Shown: positions 21,811 to 35,700, counted from the stretch's first letter. The stretch is DNA of 64,000 bases from Microthyrium microscopicum (GCA_010405405.1 MU004230.1:3769119-3833118); one strand, 5' to 3'. A program made the numbers and translations. The notes: generated by a model not told the origin, from the letters alone.

Positions 21811-23288
21811 CGCTAGGGAGGGGAGGGTATTGGGTGTTGGGGCGGTTATGGGTTGTGGTAGAGGAGGTGAGGGCGGGTTCTCGTGATGGCGCGTGAAAGG
21901 TCGTGTTGGCGATAGGCGGTAGGGTGTTTATATTATAGATTATGCGGAAGAGCGGGTATCGATCGTATTTGGCGGTTGTGGTAACACAATGCAGGACTGA
22001 CTACTGGTGGTACTCATGCGCGACGTGGATTTGGAGCCGACAGGTCTAAGGAAGACCGCATGGATTTGTAGTAATTGACTCAGAAGGAAGTGAAATGCAT
22101 AATTCACAGAGAATAGGGTGAAAAGATAAGATATGGCATGGGGGAATAAATTGGTGGTCACAAGTGATGTTAAGGGGTGAGTTGAGATACGATTACCGAA
22201 ATTTGGAGAGCGAAGTTACATGGGCCATTCAATGGAAAAGCATTGCATCGCGATATGGTCCGAGCTTTTTTGATATTCGTTTAGATACGAATGGAAATAT
22301 ATTTCACGACTGATCTTGATTCGTAAACATTGTTTGCGCAAACTGGATTGTAGTACATCTCTGAGTCTGGGCGAGATATTGATGGGGCGGTACGTCTTGC
22401 TTGTCGTCCATTGATCGACTGCTCAAGTCAACGGATACCAATCACTCTACACTGGGCAACACCATAATTTAATAATTTGATCATGGCTTTGTTGCTTCTA
22501 CTAGCCTGTCATCAATTATATACAGGTAATCCCTGAATTCCTCATTTCAATGCTAAAAGTCAGAGCTATTTCATACTCAACTCGCTAAAACAATCGTTTC
22601 AATACCGCCCGTAGACAGATAGCCACACTGTATGCCTATGGAAAAAAAGAAGCCCAATGCCTTGATTTGTTGGCACAAAACGCCGTGATTATGCATCATG
22701 ACTCGTGATGATCGTTGTACAATCCAGTTACTAGTCTCACTCGCAACGAAAGTCGAGCTTCTTATGCCTGATATCTGCTGTCTGTCTGTGCAAATCCTTG
22801 GGCTGACAAATGCCGTATATCAACAACTCTCGACACTGATCTAACACCACACTACCAGGGGTATTCAGCTGAAATAAACAGGGTAGCCATCCAAGATATT
22901 GTTGTACAAAACATGCTAAGTTGGGGTATAGGAGATGGTGAAAAAATGGCCCAATCGCCACCACACTCGACTCAGTAATAGTACTCCTCGGGTCGATGAA
23001 TTGGTTCCAGAGCCACCCATTGCCCCGCGATATGGCTGTCACTAAATGTAGTGACATATATCTTTGTCTGTTTGTTCCTCCTCAAGGTTCTTTTGAATGT
23101 CGATTTTTGCATTACTGTAGTAACAAATCTGATCCGAAGGAATGGAGATCTCAGCGTCTTCTCGATCGGATTCATTTCTATCCTGAGGTCAGGTTTTCGG
23201 GGTTCTTCGGGGACTTGTGCTGGTTCTGACGCGCTCAATGAAGATTGTGATGCCGCTCCTATGGTCCCTGATATTAGCCGAAAGTAAC
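21811..23288. other. Intergenic, no gene seen
   Basis: This lies between the ELMO gene start and the stop of the Reg1-like gene. It should contain the ELMO promoter and the Reg1-like 3' UTR. A minus-strand frame at 22972-23313 overlaps the end of the Reg1-like gene but has no recognisable features. Confidence 0.45.
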
Positions 23289-25051
23289 TCATCGTCTCCA
23301 CCCGACGTTCCAAACAACTGTTGCAATATCCCTTGCGGTGTTCATACCATCGATAATAGCACCAACCACACCGCCTGTTTGGGAGCCGTTTTGAGAGTCA
23401 TCGTCGGGCATCAACATGCCACTTGGAGTACGTCGCATACCTCGTGCATGATCGGCTTCATCGTGTGCTGTCTGAAGCATATGTTCCTCATCTATTGGTC
23501 CAGCATTTTCCATGGAGTAGCCATCGGCAAACGCGTCAAAAGTGACTGAATTGAGCAGATCGGAAAGTTCTTCGTCGCTTTCACTTCTGATTAGATAGTT
23601 CTTGGAAGGATCCGTAGGGCGAAGTGTCTCCGACGAAGGTGAAGGAGAAAGTTGTCCACGGAAGCGATTTCGCGAAAGGGAGTGAGACTGGCTATCCATG
23701 GATTCTTGTATCATCTTCCCATCGTTCAAAGTTGTTGGTTCTACTTTTGCTATCATCACGGGTCCCTCTGTAGACTTCTTTTTAGGTTTTCGAGGCGGTA
23801 TACGACGGCGAGAATATCGCATCACTAACACATCCTCGTCATCAGGGAGTTCGTGGGCAAGCGGGGAATATGGTTGGCGTTCTGGAACACCATTAGGATC
23901 TTTGAGCTCAATAGCAACGTATTGTTCAACTTGGTCGTTGAAAGATATGTGTTTTCGCTCTCCTAGCTCAGATGGAGTTTGCAGGCCAGACGTGGATGAG
24001 GAGGAAAAATAATCCGTAACGTCGTTGTACGACTTGCCCAGTGTGATAAAAGAAGTAGTGCGAGCAAAATCAGATGCTCGACGGCCATTACTCAAAGGAC
24101 GTGCTTGTTGTGCTTGTACCACAGTTGCTGCTTGACGAACAAGTGATGAATTGCTTATCGAGCATTGCAAGATGGCCTGTGAAAGGGTCCTTTTCTTGAG
24201 TATTGGTCTTTTGTTGAGGTTTATAGCGGACTGTGATATTTTGACACGGACTTGTTCATATGGTACAACCCAGGGTCCAGCATTTTGCTTGGGGCCATAA
24301 AGCCATGTGGTGTCGTTTTCTTTCAACCTATCCTTTGTTAATCATGAGACTGATCAAAGGTGATCTGATCCTACCAGTTCAAGTGCTCGGGAGGCAAACT
24401 ACGCAACCCGTTCAATTGTTTCCACCAAGCTCGCCAAGATGCATTTTCAAGACGTCTGCTCTGGCCATACGTATATCGGTCACTAACGACATGCCGCCAG
24501 CTAGCAGAAACTTCCTCGATTTTCCAGCTATAAGAGAGATAATCCACATGGCTTGTTGGAAGATCTTTGATTGCCATATCATCTCCAGATAGATGAATAA
24601 TTGGTGGGCTTGCGGCAGGATGCTCATCACTAGGAGATGATACAGAAGGAGGAGAAGAAGAATCTGGACTGGAAGGTGGAGCCTGTACTTGTTCGTCGTC
24701 TCTGCGCTCAGTTACATCAAAGACATGAAGAGCCAGAGGAAACTTGTTGGCTGTACGAGTTGATTGTTGTTCCGTATCTCTCCGTTTGGCGCTATCGGGA
24801 CTGGGAGATTGTTCTTCGCTAGAAGCAGAAGGTGTTGCTTTCCTGGAGGAGCGGTTCGATTTCGATTTCACGGGTTTCTTATTCTCGGCGTAGTCGGCAT
24901 AACGCGCCAACTTGGCAGAACTCGGGGTGGATGAAGCATTGAGAAGATTTAGAGAGCGGGTAGATGAATTGTTTCTCCGGAGACCTCCAGCAGAGCTTGA
25001 TCGACGAAGACCTTCGCTGCCACTGTTAGCAGATGGTAGAACGGTGGCCAT
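23289..25051 (-). CDS. reg1: Reg1-like regulatory subunit of protein phosphatase 1 (DUF1752)
   Basis: Two exons, 25051-24375 and 24327-23289, with a 47-bp intron, give 571 residues from the first ATG (MATVLPSANSG). Residues ~169-235 carry the DUF1752 block: DYLSYSWKIEE, RLENASWRAWWKQ, LPPEHLNWLKEND and TTWLYGP. A PILKKRTLSQAIL motif follows at ~267. Near residue 351 is KHISFNDQVEQYVAIE, which fits the K/R-x-V/I-x-F PP1-docking motif in exactly the context known from yeast Reg1/Reg2. In yeast Reg1 targets PP1 (Glc7) to dephosphorylate the Snf1 kinase and maintain glucose repression; a parallel role in carbon regulation here is inferred. The N-terminus and linkers are serine-rich and probably phosphorylated. 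A small C-terminal hydrophobic segment GAIIDGMNTARDIATVVWNVGW ends the protein. Confidence 0.85.
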
Positions 25052-28000
25052 TGTCGACAACGCCGTAGCGAATCCGGCGTATCGGATTGGGGTCCTAAGA
25101 TCAGATGTCCTCCTCGCCCTGGTTCTGTTAGCGAACCAATGGAGAAGTATGGAAAAAGAATTGATGGCATACGTTCAGGCAACCGGTCTCTTGTCAAATG
25201 AAGCTCTCATGCCGCAACCACACCGCCCAGGTGCGGGTTAGGGATTGCGCGCGGCGATATAAGAATGGTCGCGCGGTGGAGATAGGCGTGATAGCACAAC
25301 AAAAGTGGGCGAGAGAGGGGAAGTTAAAGGAAAAATAGAGTAGTTGTAGGCAGGCAGGTTTGAAATTTTAGCGATCTATTAGGAGGAGAGGAGTAGCGGT
25401 GATAGTGCAATGTGAAAGAGGAGGTCAGTATAGAGTATGGAGGGGAAGTAAGTGTTGAGTTGATAGTGATAGTATGTATTGTCGGTTGCAGCGGTGGTGG
25501 TGGATGATGGAAGGAACGAATGGCGAGGGTCTGGGGCAACATCCAGTTCAAGAATGCAGGTGCGACTGTGCAGGGCCACTCATTGCTCAGAAAACTGCAG
25601 GCACGCTGGGCTGGGCGGGGGGTGGTTCCTTCCTCTTTTCATTTTGCTTTGCTTTGGCCAGCCTCGCCCCTCAATTGTTACACATTGCAGTACTAAGTAC
25701 CAAGACTACCTTTACGCTTTGGTTCCCTACAAGATCATTTGATCTTGATGCTACTGCCAGTCTAAAGTCTATGCTCAAGTGAATACAATTCCAAAATTAT
25801 TCAATCACTATACATTTCTCTGGGCGACACTTGAGTCTTGACCCCACAACCTGCTGCAGTACGGAGTAATACTACCAACCACAGCTAGGACAAGGCGTAT
25901 GGAGTACAGCTTGGTTCTTGCTGTTCACTACTATCATGTCTACTAACTTCACTCTCTTAGCACTGTAACACTAGTCACATACGCAGTAAACAGGGCGACT
26001 CCAGACTTGTCCAATTGACAAGAATATGAAGAACAAATCCACAAGTCTTTTCGGAAGCGATCGCGTGGTTTTGAGCGCGGATGAGCGGTCTGCGGCACAC
26101 CAGTCTAGCTAACCGTATCAAGGCGACATGCCTGGCCAAGCCAGCACGCGGTCCTCTCTAGTTTTTCACTTGCCAATTTAATCACACCAGACTTGCCAAA
26201 ACATTCTTCAGCATGACAATTGCTCTTATGTGTCAAAACTGCCTGCCTGAAAGTCTGAGAAGTACGACTGCTGTTTCCTCTGCACGGCCATTGACGGATG
26301 AAGAAGTCTGTAGAGGTCAACGAGTGGAGTCGATCAGGACACCCCAGATCAACACTGTGGGTCAATGCAAGGGTCAGCAGCATGCAAAGACGTTCGAGGC
26401 CTTTGGTTCAAATGGGAATATCTAAGCTGTACGCGGTAATGATCTTCCGCTGCTTCACCAACTATTGATCTGAATCTGAAGGCGCTACGCGGCTACGCGT
26501 ACGTACCGCAGAGAAAAACCTGTTGTCCAGAATTTCTAGTGTTTCTTTCGATAATGCTTGGCTGCTCTTTCCAGCAATATCAACTTCTCTCCCTTCAAGA
26601 ACAATTCTTTCCCCGGAGAGTTTCTGTCGACAACCTTGGATATCTAGGCATGAGGTCAACGGCCTTGCATAGACATGTACAGGGCTTTCAGAGAGCGATG
26701 TGTGGGTGGTCAAATCAACTCGTACTCTATCCAGTACACCGCTGATTGGAGCCCAGCCGTACTTTTCTCTTCTCTTCTGCAGCAGCTCGCAGATAAGACG
26801 TGGGAGGGAACATTGCATTGCATCTCGAAAAGGCCGGGGGAAGGATGCAGATCAATTAAAGAAAGCAGCCGGCAGCCGCCCATGCTTACTATTAAATCAT
26901 CAAGGCCAATCCCATCCCTATCGCTTGTTTACGCACCGTCTATCCAGATTAACATTTTTGATATCAAGTATCAAGCTCTTGCAAACGGTACCATAAAGCT
27001 ACAAAAGGGCCTCTCATCCCGCATTCTCCCTTTCCACTATGAAAGGATTATCCTTTATTTCCCCTAGCACGACGACCCGTTGCCACTCCTTGTTGCACAT
27101 CTTTGCATTGACTACGGGAAGCCCCGAGTGCTTGAGTTTATCTTACGAAATCAGTCTGCAGAATTGCGAAACATGGCCATAACCGGAGATGGTGAAAGCT
27201 ATGTTCAAAATACCTCCATCACCGGGATCAAGCTTCGTTCTTCATTATATTTACATTGATCAACCATTGTCAGAGAGCTCGGAATGCACGCAAGCATCCT
27301 AGACATACGAGGGTTTATATTGGAGAATTAGCTTTTTCAAGGTCCTAGCTACTATCATTCCTAGCTTGAACAGCCTTGCCACAACCCACCATCGGGTCCG
27401 ACGAGATCCTAGACGCCTTATAGCAGCGGTATCTACGGAGCAATACGGAATGTTGACAATCCGTGTGTACTGAATGAGTAGTTTCATGCGATTCTGATAT
27501 CGGATTCATGAAACTCATTCCAACCAACCAGGGTGAGAAATTTGGTGTTCGCAGGAAGCGTGGGTTAGATCGTGGGGTCCCTGCGTGGAGAGACCGTTGA
27601 ACACGACACGCCTCCAAAATCTTCGTCAGCCACCGCAGAGAATTTTCGAGATGCAACATTAATTAGCCTCTTTTAGTTTAGTGCAATAATAATTTTCACC
27701 AATTATAGATCGTAGCACTGCTCTTTATAATCACATGTTGGTTCCATAAAAGGAACATTTACTTCCATAACTAGTTCAACCCCTAAGATTACTTAGTAGT
27801 AAGCATGAATTTGGGAGTCCCAAATAGGCTTAATTAATGTTGCATCTCGAAAATTCTCTGCGGCATCGGAATATCACCCGCGGCGGTCCAAGTTAGGAAA
27901 GGTTGGGGCGTGCCGCGTTGGATCTTAATCGTGCAACTCGTGGTCATGCAGAGAGGCTGAAAGATTTTGAGAGCCTCTAAACTTCAGCTGCCATCTTGTC

Positions 28001-30688
28001 CATACTCATCCACTTATAATTCCGAAACTTGAAAATTGACTGTCCCGTTGGTCCGCTAGGGTGTGGTCAGCCAGCCAAAGGCTGATAGAATCTGAAGAAA
28101 ACTCGGCCGATAACGGGGTTTTTCCCGATATCATTACAATTGACCAAAATTCCAACTTATGTTGAAGAAGAAAATGTTGGAAGTTGGAATTAGTATATCT
28201 TAAGTACATCATGCACGCTGAACAGCAGACACCATCTATCCAATTGAGACGCAGACTTACTTAGCTTTGGTGTAGGTAACACTCTACATCCGATATTTCT
28301 CGCATTTCACCTCAAGATACGTACCGGACCAACCCGATGGATTTAGACTGTGCTAAGTTTATGCCAGCGAAACACCCCTAGCGACGGCCTCATTCTAGAG
28401 CTATCTCTGTAGATCTTCAACCACCTGGGACCCAAACTAATCGCCATATCTTTCAAGCTTGCCGCAGAGCCTAGACAAACGTTCAGCTCCTCGGAGTGAC
28501 TCCGTAGCACGAAAAACCTTAAGGCCTAGGAACCAATACAATCTCCATATCAACAGTGTGCTAAATAGTAAAAACCATACGAAAACCTGAGATCGATAGA
28601 TTTGATAACATCTCATGGGACGTAACCCAAATAGTCTCAAAGTACCCACAACGTATCAAATATCACCAGAATCCTACACATACAACATCCCTCCACACAA
28701 TCACAGGCCTCCTCACATGTAGAAACATACCCAGCAGACAACTGATAGCAGCCAAACTCTATACCTTGGCCAATACCAAACTCCCCGAACACAAAGCTTA
28801 TCAGTCAACCATACCATACAACAACTACCTCGCAGATGCGCAAGGAGTCAACAACAAGGTCCAAGGACCCTTGATTTGGCTAGGTGCTTTTGCTCCAAAT
28901 TATTAAAAGGAAGAGACAACTCCAGTTTTCTCGCCAAAACCTATTTCTCTCCACCGTTCGTCTCCTCTTTTATATTTTTCGGATCTCTCCCGGGTCCTCG
29001 CACGAGGTCTGGAACTAGAACATTGACCGGTTACCCCGGACCCGCATTTGAAGCTTTTTGAACTAAGTTACTTACTCGGTGGGTAGCGCTAGGATGTAGG
29101 AACTAAAAGGTAGTAAGAGCTTGACGCGTTGAATTGCTCTCATTTCTTGTGTGTATGGCATGGCGTTGTGAATGATATCATTTTTTGATATGGCTTAACT
29201 TGACGTCTTAGGTTCCGTTGGAATAAATCTCCGGTTCACATGGTACCTACCTTGAGCTTCTTGAGAAGTTTGCTATGTGTGATGTACGTCAACGATCGGT
29301 TGCGTGCGAGCTGAGGTTTAACTTCATGTCTATCAAGTCAATCCATGTACCGGTATATGCATGGTTGGAAATTGAGGCTCTTGATGACATTGGGATATTT
29401 CTGGATTTCTGAGATAGTGCTATCGACAGAATAAGTCCTTGATCCAAGGTCTTCTATCATTTTGCACTTATATTTGTCCATGGCTTGCTTCTTCTACCAA
29501 AATGAATCATGAAATCGAGCTGTGTCAGAACATACAAAATCTAGGAATGTATAACGGAGTGTCTCGTATGCCAGAGATAAATATATTTGTGGCATAAGCG
29601 CTCTATGAGGTGGGCTTGTGCTCTTGTTCATGCAGTCCATACAAAGTTGTTAGTTTGGAGATACATTGCAAATGTGTATGATACCAAAAGGCGTTCGAAT
29701 GATTTCAACCACTGTCATGCTCTTGTTTGCCGCTCACTCGTCACAACCGATTAGAACTAGAGCAAATTGACGGCTTATTCTATGTATCACCAGGCCATAG
29801 ATATCAATTCAAGATCTTGAATACCCTGGTGACAATGAAGATGTCAATATATATTTCTCTAGGATGTCTTTCAACTTGACAAAAGATATTGGAGTTGAAG
29901 CACATTGCTGGCCTGCTCTAATACTTATCTGAGTGAACAACAACATAGGTGCATCTTTACATGGTGAGCAGTCAAATAGCCATTTCGCTTGGTTATGAGA
30001 GCCGAAAGCTCTTGGAAGCCAACACTTAAACCGCTCTTTCAGCTATCTTACGGCTTGGGGGTGCTGAAAGATGTTTTTGCTCAGTTGTTGTTGAGCAAGG
30101 TCAGAAAGCCATTCAACATCTGGTGTGAGCCACCAGCCTGTAGTACACGTACACCATCTTGTAGAATCCGCTTCAACGTTTAAAAGATTTGCGAGCAGGT
30201 TCTCATTTATATTCGGTGCGATGAAAGCCTTCAAGTGTCTTGTGTGGAGAGGGATGTTCAAAACATGTCTTTTGATATAGACAACTCTTACCATGGAGAT
30301 AGCGCCCGAGGTAAGGACACTGGATTCTTTCTCATGATACAACTTCTCTTGCCCTCAATAGAATTTATACAAGGGGTTTTGGTTTTTGGAGTGGCCATCT
30401 TTTCGACGTCCCCTCGAGAATAAGAAATTCCAAAGAGTACTTCACACCAGAATGGCAGAGCAATTATGGTTTGTTAACCACCACTGTTTGATCAGTTCCA
30501 TCGTTTTTGTATCACATAAGTCGAGAGAAAAAAGCTCTAGCGAATTATGGGCTAAAGTTCGTCTACTGGCAGCTAGGAAATGGCAATTGGAACCCAAATC
30601 AAAGCAGGAAAGAACGATATAGTCTAGGGTATTCCATGGTTCTCTCTTTCTTCCCTCCTTCTCAGCAAACATCAGCTCAGGTATAACC
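25052..30688. other. 5.6-kb gene-poor region
   Basis: No convincing intact gene. The first 500-700 bp are probably the Reg1-like promoter and leader (purine-rich GAGGAGAGG stretches on the plus strand near 25.38-25.43 kb). A 231-bp MITE lies at 27633-27863. The minus-strand frame 30043-30342 (TRWCTCTTGWWLTPDVEWL) is protein-like but unassigned, as is 28437-28649. The region is a plausible graveyard of accessory genes. Confidence 0.4.
27633..27863. mobile_element. 231-bp MITE with ~36-bp terminal inverted repeats
   Basis: The left end 27633-27668 begins CCGCAGAGAATTTTCGAGAT and continues ..GCAACATTAATTA. The reverse complement of 27863-27827 is identical for at least 33 bases, then differs by a one-base indel. 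The interior is about 155 bp, AT-rich and non-coding. No target duplication longer than CA (27631-27632 and 27864-27865) is evident, so the superfamily is unclear. The near-perfect ends suggest recent activity. Confidence 0.75.
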
Positions 30689-32721
30689 ATGAGTCTTTCA
30701 ATGTCAGGCGTTGAGCTACTCTGTGCTCATCAAAATGAAGGCATTACCTGTAATGAAGCAAAGTTCACCTGTACAGGATGTCGCCTAGTTCACTACTGCA
30801 GACCCAAGTGTCAACAAGACCATTGGGCAAAACACAAAGCAAACTGCAAGTCGCCGTATATGAAGAAATCATGGAAGCCATTGTGGTATGTCCAAGGTCG
30901 TGACGCAGCCTTCGAAGACCAAGGATTTCTCAATTTGGAAGTCAAATACCTCTGGGGCAATACACCAGCTATTGATATCCTTGTCCTTGAAAAGCACGAA
31001 GACGTCTCAAATAACAAGGACCTTCATATTCTTTTCGCGGCATCGAGCGATATCAGAAATCTCCGCATGACTATTGCTTCTCTGCCAATTGAATACAGAC
31101 AGACTGTCAATATCACTGCCAACGACTTGGATACCAATGTTACGGCTCGAAATGTCATCTTACTTTTGATTGCTTTTGCGGTCGAAGAGCCCGGGGAAGC
31201 AGTAGACTGTAAGTTGCATGTTTGGTTTGCTGCGCAATTGACAAGGTCGCACTTCGAGCTGCTTGATTCAAAGATTCGTCCGCTCAATCAGGAGGGTGAT
31301 CTCACAGTTAGCACTGATTCAGAGTCCTTACAACCGCATTCACACCTGGAACTTTGGAAACCACTCTGTTTGGTTGACACTGACCCAATCCGCGTGGTCT
31401 TCTATGCTGGATCGCCTTCAAGTTCCCGATGGTCTGACTAGCTCCAAGGCTCGAAATGTACGGGGTAAAATTGCTCGTGCGGAAAGTCGGGTCGATTACT
31501 TGGATCGTGGACTCTTCGATCTTCCACCAGCCCACCGTATGGGACTACTGAAGTACCGTAACGATAGCATCATCCTGCCCTTTGACCATCCGCGCTCTGA
31601 GTTTATCATACCGAACCTGTAAGTACAGTCGATGAAATTGACTATGAAGCTAACAAAGTAGGACCTTCTTTCAGGATCCAGAGGTTTGGCCAGCGCTAGA
31701 TATCGCAGTCTATTCGCAGATGCACTTAGATGCTGGGCGCACAAAAATGTTCTATCCACGTCAAGCGGATTAGCATCAAATGATCTCTATGGCAAGCTCT
31801 GTTACCACGTCAAGGATGTTCTCCGCAGATTCGTCGCCGCATATCTTCGTTGAAGTGAAACATTCACCTGCTTAGTATTGACGCTATTGAGCTTCCAAGG
31901 CATCCTGATATCTAGAACCATGGCTTTGATCGTACTGATGTAAGTACCGCTCGTATTGTCTACCTGTTGTCCAATTCATGAAATTGGTTGCTGAAGGAGC
32001 TTTTTAAGGTTTCAAACATTGTCGACACACAACATCTTGGAACGAACAAAACTATCAACAAGAATTCTTCAAGCACACAGAAACAATGTATCCAAAATAG
32101 AACTCGCAGCTCTTTTAGATTGTGAAGATTTCATTCTCGCTGACGAGTCTACCTACTTAAATACATTGTCTTTCGTTCTTCAGATTACCAAAACGCCCAG
32201 CTAACCAACAGTATATTACCTTCCCTCAAGGCATGGCAGGTATCGACCAGCTCATCACACGAGCCAAATCATATACCCTCCATCTTTTGAGAACCACCGT
32301 CTAGCTCGAAGATTAAGAACGCAGCTGTTCCAATGTCAACGAACCTACCGGCCGCAAGCTATACCAACTTCAACTATCAAGCCTATCACTGGAGTCAATG
32401 TTTCACACATCAAAGCTCTAAATACAAGCATTGATGGGCATCTGGATAATCAATCGTGGAATCTCCCCGCAAAGTTGCCTATTTTGTTTCGCGAACCGTC
32501 CACTCACCACTGACAAGCAACTCTTCGGTCTGACGCCACGCCGAGGTCTGTCAGTGGAAATGCTGAGACAATTGACATTTCTGCGTGTGCATTTGGCACG
32601 TTATCATGATGGGGCGAGTTATGATGAACGAAACATTTGGAAAAACAGAATCGCTTGTTGGTTGAATGTTTCGAGTTTCTGGAAGCAGTTCCGGGGATAT
32701 GCCACGGGAAGTATAGTTTAG
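30689..32721 (+). pseudogene. Decayed MYND zinc finger / DUF4470 protein gene
   Basis: The frame starting with ATG at 30689 encodes a MYND-type finger at residues ~11-48 (GCRLVHYCRPKCQQDHWAKH with outer Cys/His). The DUF4470 block follows: KYLWGNTPAIDILVLE, LHILFAASSDIRNLRMTIA, NDLDTNVTARNVILLLIAF. It stops at 31441, but the same protein continues in another frame from 31404 (MLDRLQVPDGLT.., PAHRMGLLKY, LPFDHPRSEFIIP). A clean GTAAGT..TAG intron at 31619-31661 then leads to TFFQDPEVWP. A further shift near 31767 leads to NDLYGKLCYHVKDVLRRF, then stops near 31852 and 31915. Remnants SIDAIELPRHPD, GFDRTD, VSNIVDTQHLGTNKT and a C-terminal stretch ending YATGSIV at 32721 follow. At least two frameshifts and two internal stops mean no full protein is made. 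Members of this family are common, variable accessory genes in fungi. Confidence 0.75.
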
Positions 32722-35700
32722 TAGAGGTATGGGAATTGGAGCTGGGAGTGCTTTTGTTTGTTCAGCTAGAGTTTAGAGAAGCTCCTGTTTCTCTATGCTG
32801 GGTTCCTCGTGGATAGGTACCTAGGTAGGTAGGTAGGTGGTAAGGTCAATATTCGATGCTTGGGATAATAATGTGGTCGCTGTTGAATCATTCCCAGAGC
32901 TGAAATATTCAGGATTATGGACCGATTGTCTATTCCTGAAAAGACAATGGAAACACTTCCAATGGCATATTTTCTCACGTTTTACCACTGCTCGCAAATA
33001 TACTATTGTCGGTTCGTGGTATGGAATCGAGTCCGGACGCTCGTGTTTGCAAACAACGTCGTATACGGAACTGAACAGACCCCAGTGCTGTAAGGACTAC
33101 CATAAACGTTCTTAACACGCCTAATATAATGATAAAAGATATATCATGTCATACAGAGTCCTCATTTGCATAAATAACAAACGCCTCTGTCGTCAGTAGT
33201 TGGCCCCAAAGAATGATGTCTTATATCACAGCCTTTTAAGATCTACATGTGAACTCTGTGGCTGAGCTAACGACAACTTCAGCAACACAGGCTGCTGCAA
33301 ACGCAGTCAGAGAATCCGTGGGCTCGCTGAACAACAACAGTTCGCAAAGCACAAGAAATAACGGCTGCTTCTTATCAAACCTGCGAACTGAAGTTGAGGT
33401 ACGTTGTGAATCTTCTTGCAGAGAAAAAATTGGGCTGACAATTGACAAGCTGTAAGGCTGAGTGGTTGGCCAATGAATTTGCTTGTTTTCGGGTGGAGCC
33501 TTGATTTCGTCTCAACGCGCCGATGACCCGCAGCGGAAACTAGACAGGCTTTAGCGAAGAGCCAAATCTCCACCCGATTTCTCAACGACTTTTGGTCCAA
33601 AGATAGCATAAAAGAGATGTGAAATAACAAAATTAATTCACGAAAATGCAGTGGTATCTGTCGGAGTATTCGAATCATTTGGGTACAAGATATTCAGGAC
33701 CAGGATGCTTGTAGCCCATGAGAGGGCACTATTAGAGTCAATATGCCTTTGAACCCCTGTTGCTGTACTCCTGAATTTACCAAATACTGGAGATGCTTCG
33801 CCTGGGGCCCCGGACAGAGGCTGAGGAAAGTATTACTTTGGCTTATGAATTATTGTTTCGCGGCGAGAAAGAACAAACATCTGCTTCCCTACCCCAGGAA
33901 CTCCACAGTTCAACAAATAAAAAATTCGGTACTTTCCGCAATTCAAGGTTGAAGAAAGAAAAGAATTTGCGAGCAAGAGGTTGCATCGTGGTCAGCTATG
34001 ACTCAAATCCAACCTCCAAAAGTTGATTTTTTCGTACGCAATAATCCTAGCAATTGGTGCCTATACAAATATATCTATGACAGACCGCCTGATGTCGGCA
34101 AAAGTTACTGGCCCACCGTCCTGGAAAGCTGTTCGGGGGATTTCCTGGGAGAGGAGAGGGAAAATGGCTGGTACACCATAGAGCTGGAACCTTTCGGAGT
34201 GCCACACGCTAATGGAGCAACGTTGCCTCAGCTCGACATGTGTTCTGCTCCGTGTCCGAGAAGAAATTGAGCCGGTGAAGAGGCTGTGTTCTCGTTGAAT
34301 AAAAAAAAAACATCACGTTGACATCGCGTGGCTAGGAGCATATCCATGCGATGGATGGCAGGATGATTTGAGCCAAAAGGAATTGGTTTTGCTTGAGTCT
34401 TAATTTAACATACCTCGAGGGAGCATGGTAGGAGACCCTAGTTAGCTTTTGCTTTCCGCGTGCGAAGAAACAATGTAGAAATGCTTGTCAAACAAACGGA
34501 AAAAGAAAGCTGTAAGATGAGGTTGGTGGAGGTTCAACGGTGCCAGTTGTGGTTGGTTTGCCAAAACACCTAGTCTCTTTGATTGCCATTGATCAACTCG
34601 TGAAAACATATTTTGTTTGTTGAATTGAAATAAGCCCAGGAACATGTGTAAAAGAAAGGATATGATTAGCATTGTGAGAGCAGCTGAAGAACTTCATTGG
34701 TTCGTCTTGGATAGTGGTTTCAGCTGGATGGTTAGTGAGTTATCTAATGTCTTTGGGGATGAAAAGGGGATATGTAGACTCGACGAGGAGCACCAAGTCG
34801 TGGACAGCTATGACCTCGGGAGCTTGTTGCCAAGTTGCCTCTCCACCTTTGGGCTATACAAAATTGGAACCGCGGTTAAAAAAATGACTTGCAAGAACCA
34901 GTGATTTGCGTACTATCGTCTGATAAATGCAATCTCGAGGCTACCAACCCCGCTAGTAATCTGGAGGAGGACAATCGTGACAAGGGCAGGTCACAAACCT
35001 TGTTCGTCGGTAGATTCGGCTACCCAAATTTTGATCCTCGAAATAACCAGGTAATATGCTCATGCTTGATCCCTCGAGGTTTTTTAATCTGTACCAGCCA
35101 TGAATTTAGGTCTTTTCCGGAATATGGATCAGGGCTCGAGACGATTGCTAGGCTCCAAAGTTTTGGTGTTGTTGTTTGGATGGATGGTACGATGGAATTT
35201 ACTGGAGAAGGGTCTTTTATGACAAGCATCATGCCATGCCGTTTCAAAACGATCCTGCTCAGATCGGAGGTTATTGGTGGGCTGCGAGATTGGATCCTGT
35301 AGATCATCGGACAGGTCAGCTGAATCTACGACTAGTATCGAAGAATCGAGCATGAAACCAGCACGTTGTAGTTCGAAAATCATCTGCCAAGTGCGCACAG
35401 GGTTCCTAACATTTGAAGATAATTTCCAGTTGTACTTAATCGTACTCCGCTATATGAAAGATTGATGCCTGAATCGGGCCGCGCAGGGAACAAACATGCT
35501 CGTTATTCGGTCTAAATTCTAATGTGTACAGTGCAGAATAGGAGGGCTGATGCATAGCATCCGAAATAGGAGGTGGGATTTGGCAAATTCTACATTGGGA
35601 TGCTCGTAGAAAATAAGAGGTTACAGCGCTTTGCAGACTGCAGCGAGCTCAATGCTTAATGGTTGTACAAGCACGGCTTGCATGGCACCAGCTGGCATTG

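Noticed and set aside
22972-23313. Minus-strand frame overlapping the Reg1-like stop (ATGA overlap), possibly a downstream small protein
   Set aside because: No domain recognised, basic random-looking composition, and it sits where a 3' UTR is expected.
34889-35302. 137-codon plus-strand frame (TLFVGRFGYPNFDPRN..)
   Set aside because: Opens on TTG, no domain, and no upstream exon that joins convincingly. Kept as a possible remnant in the intergenic entry.
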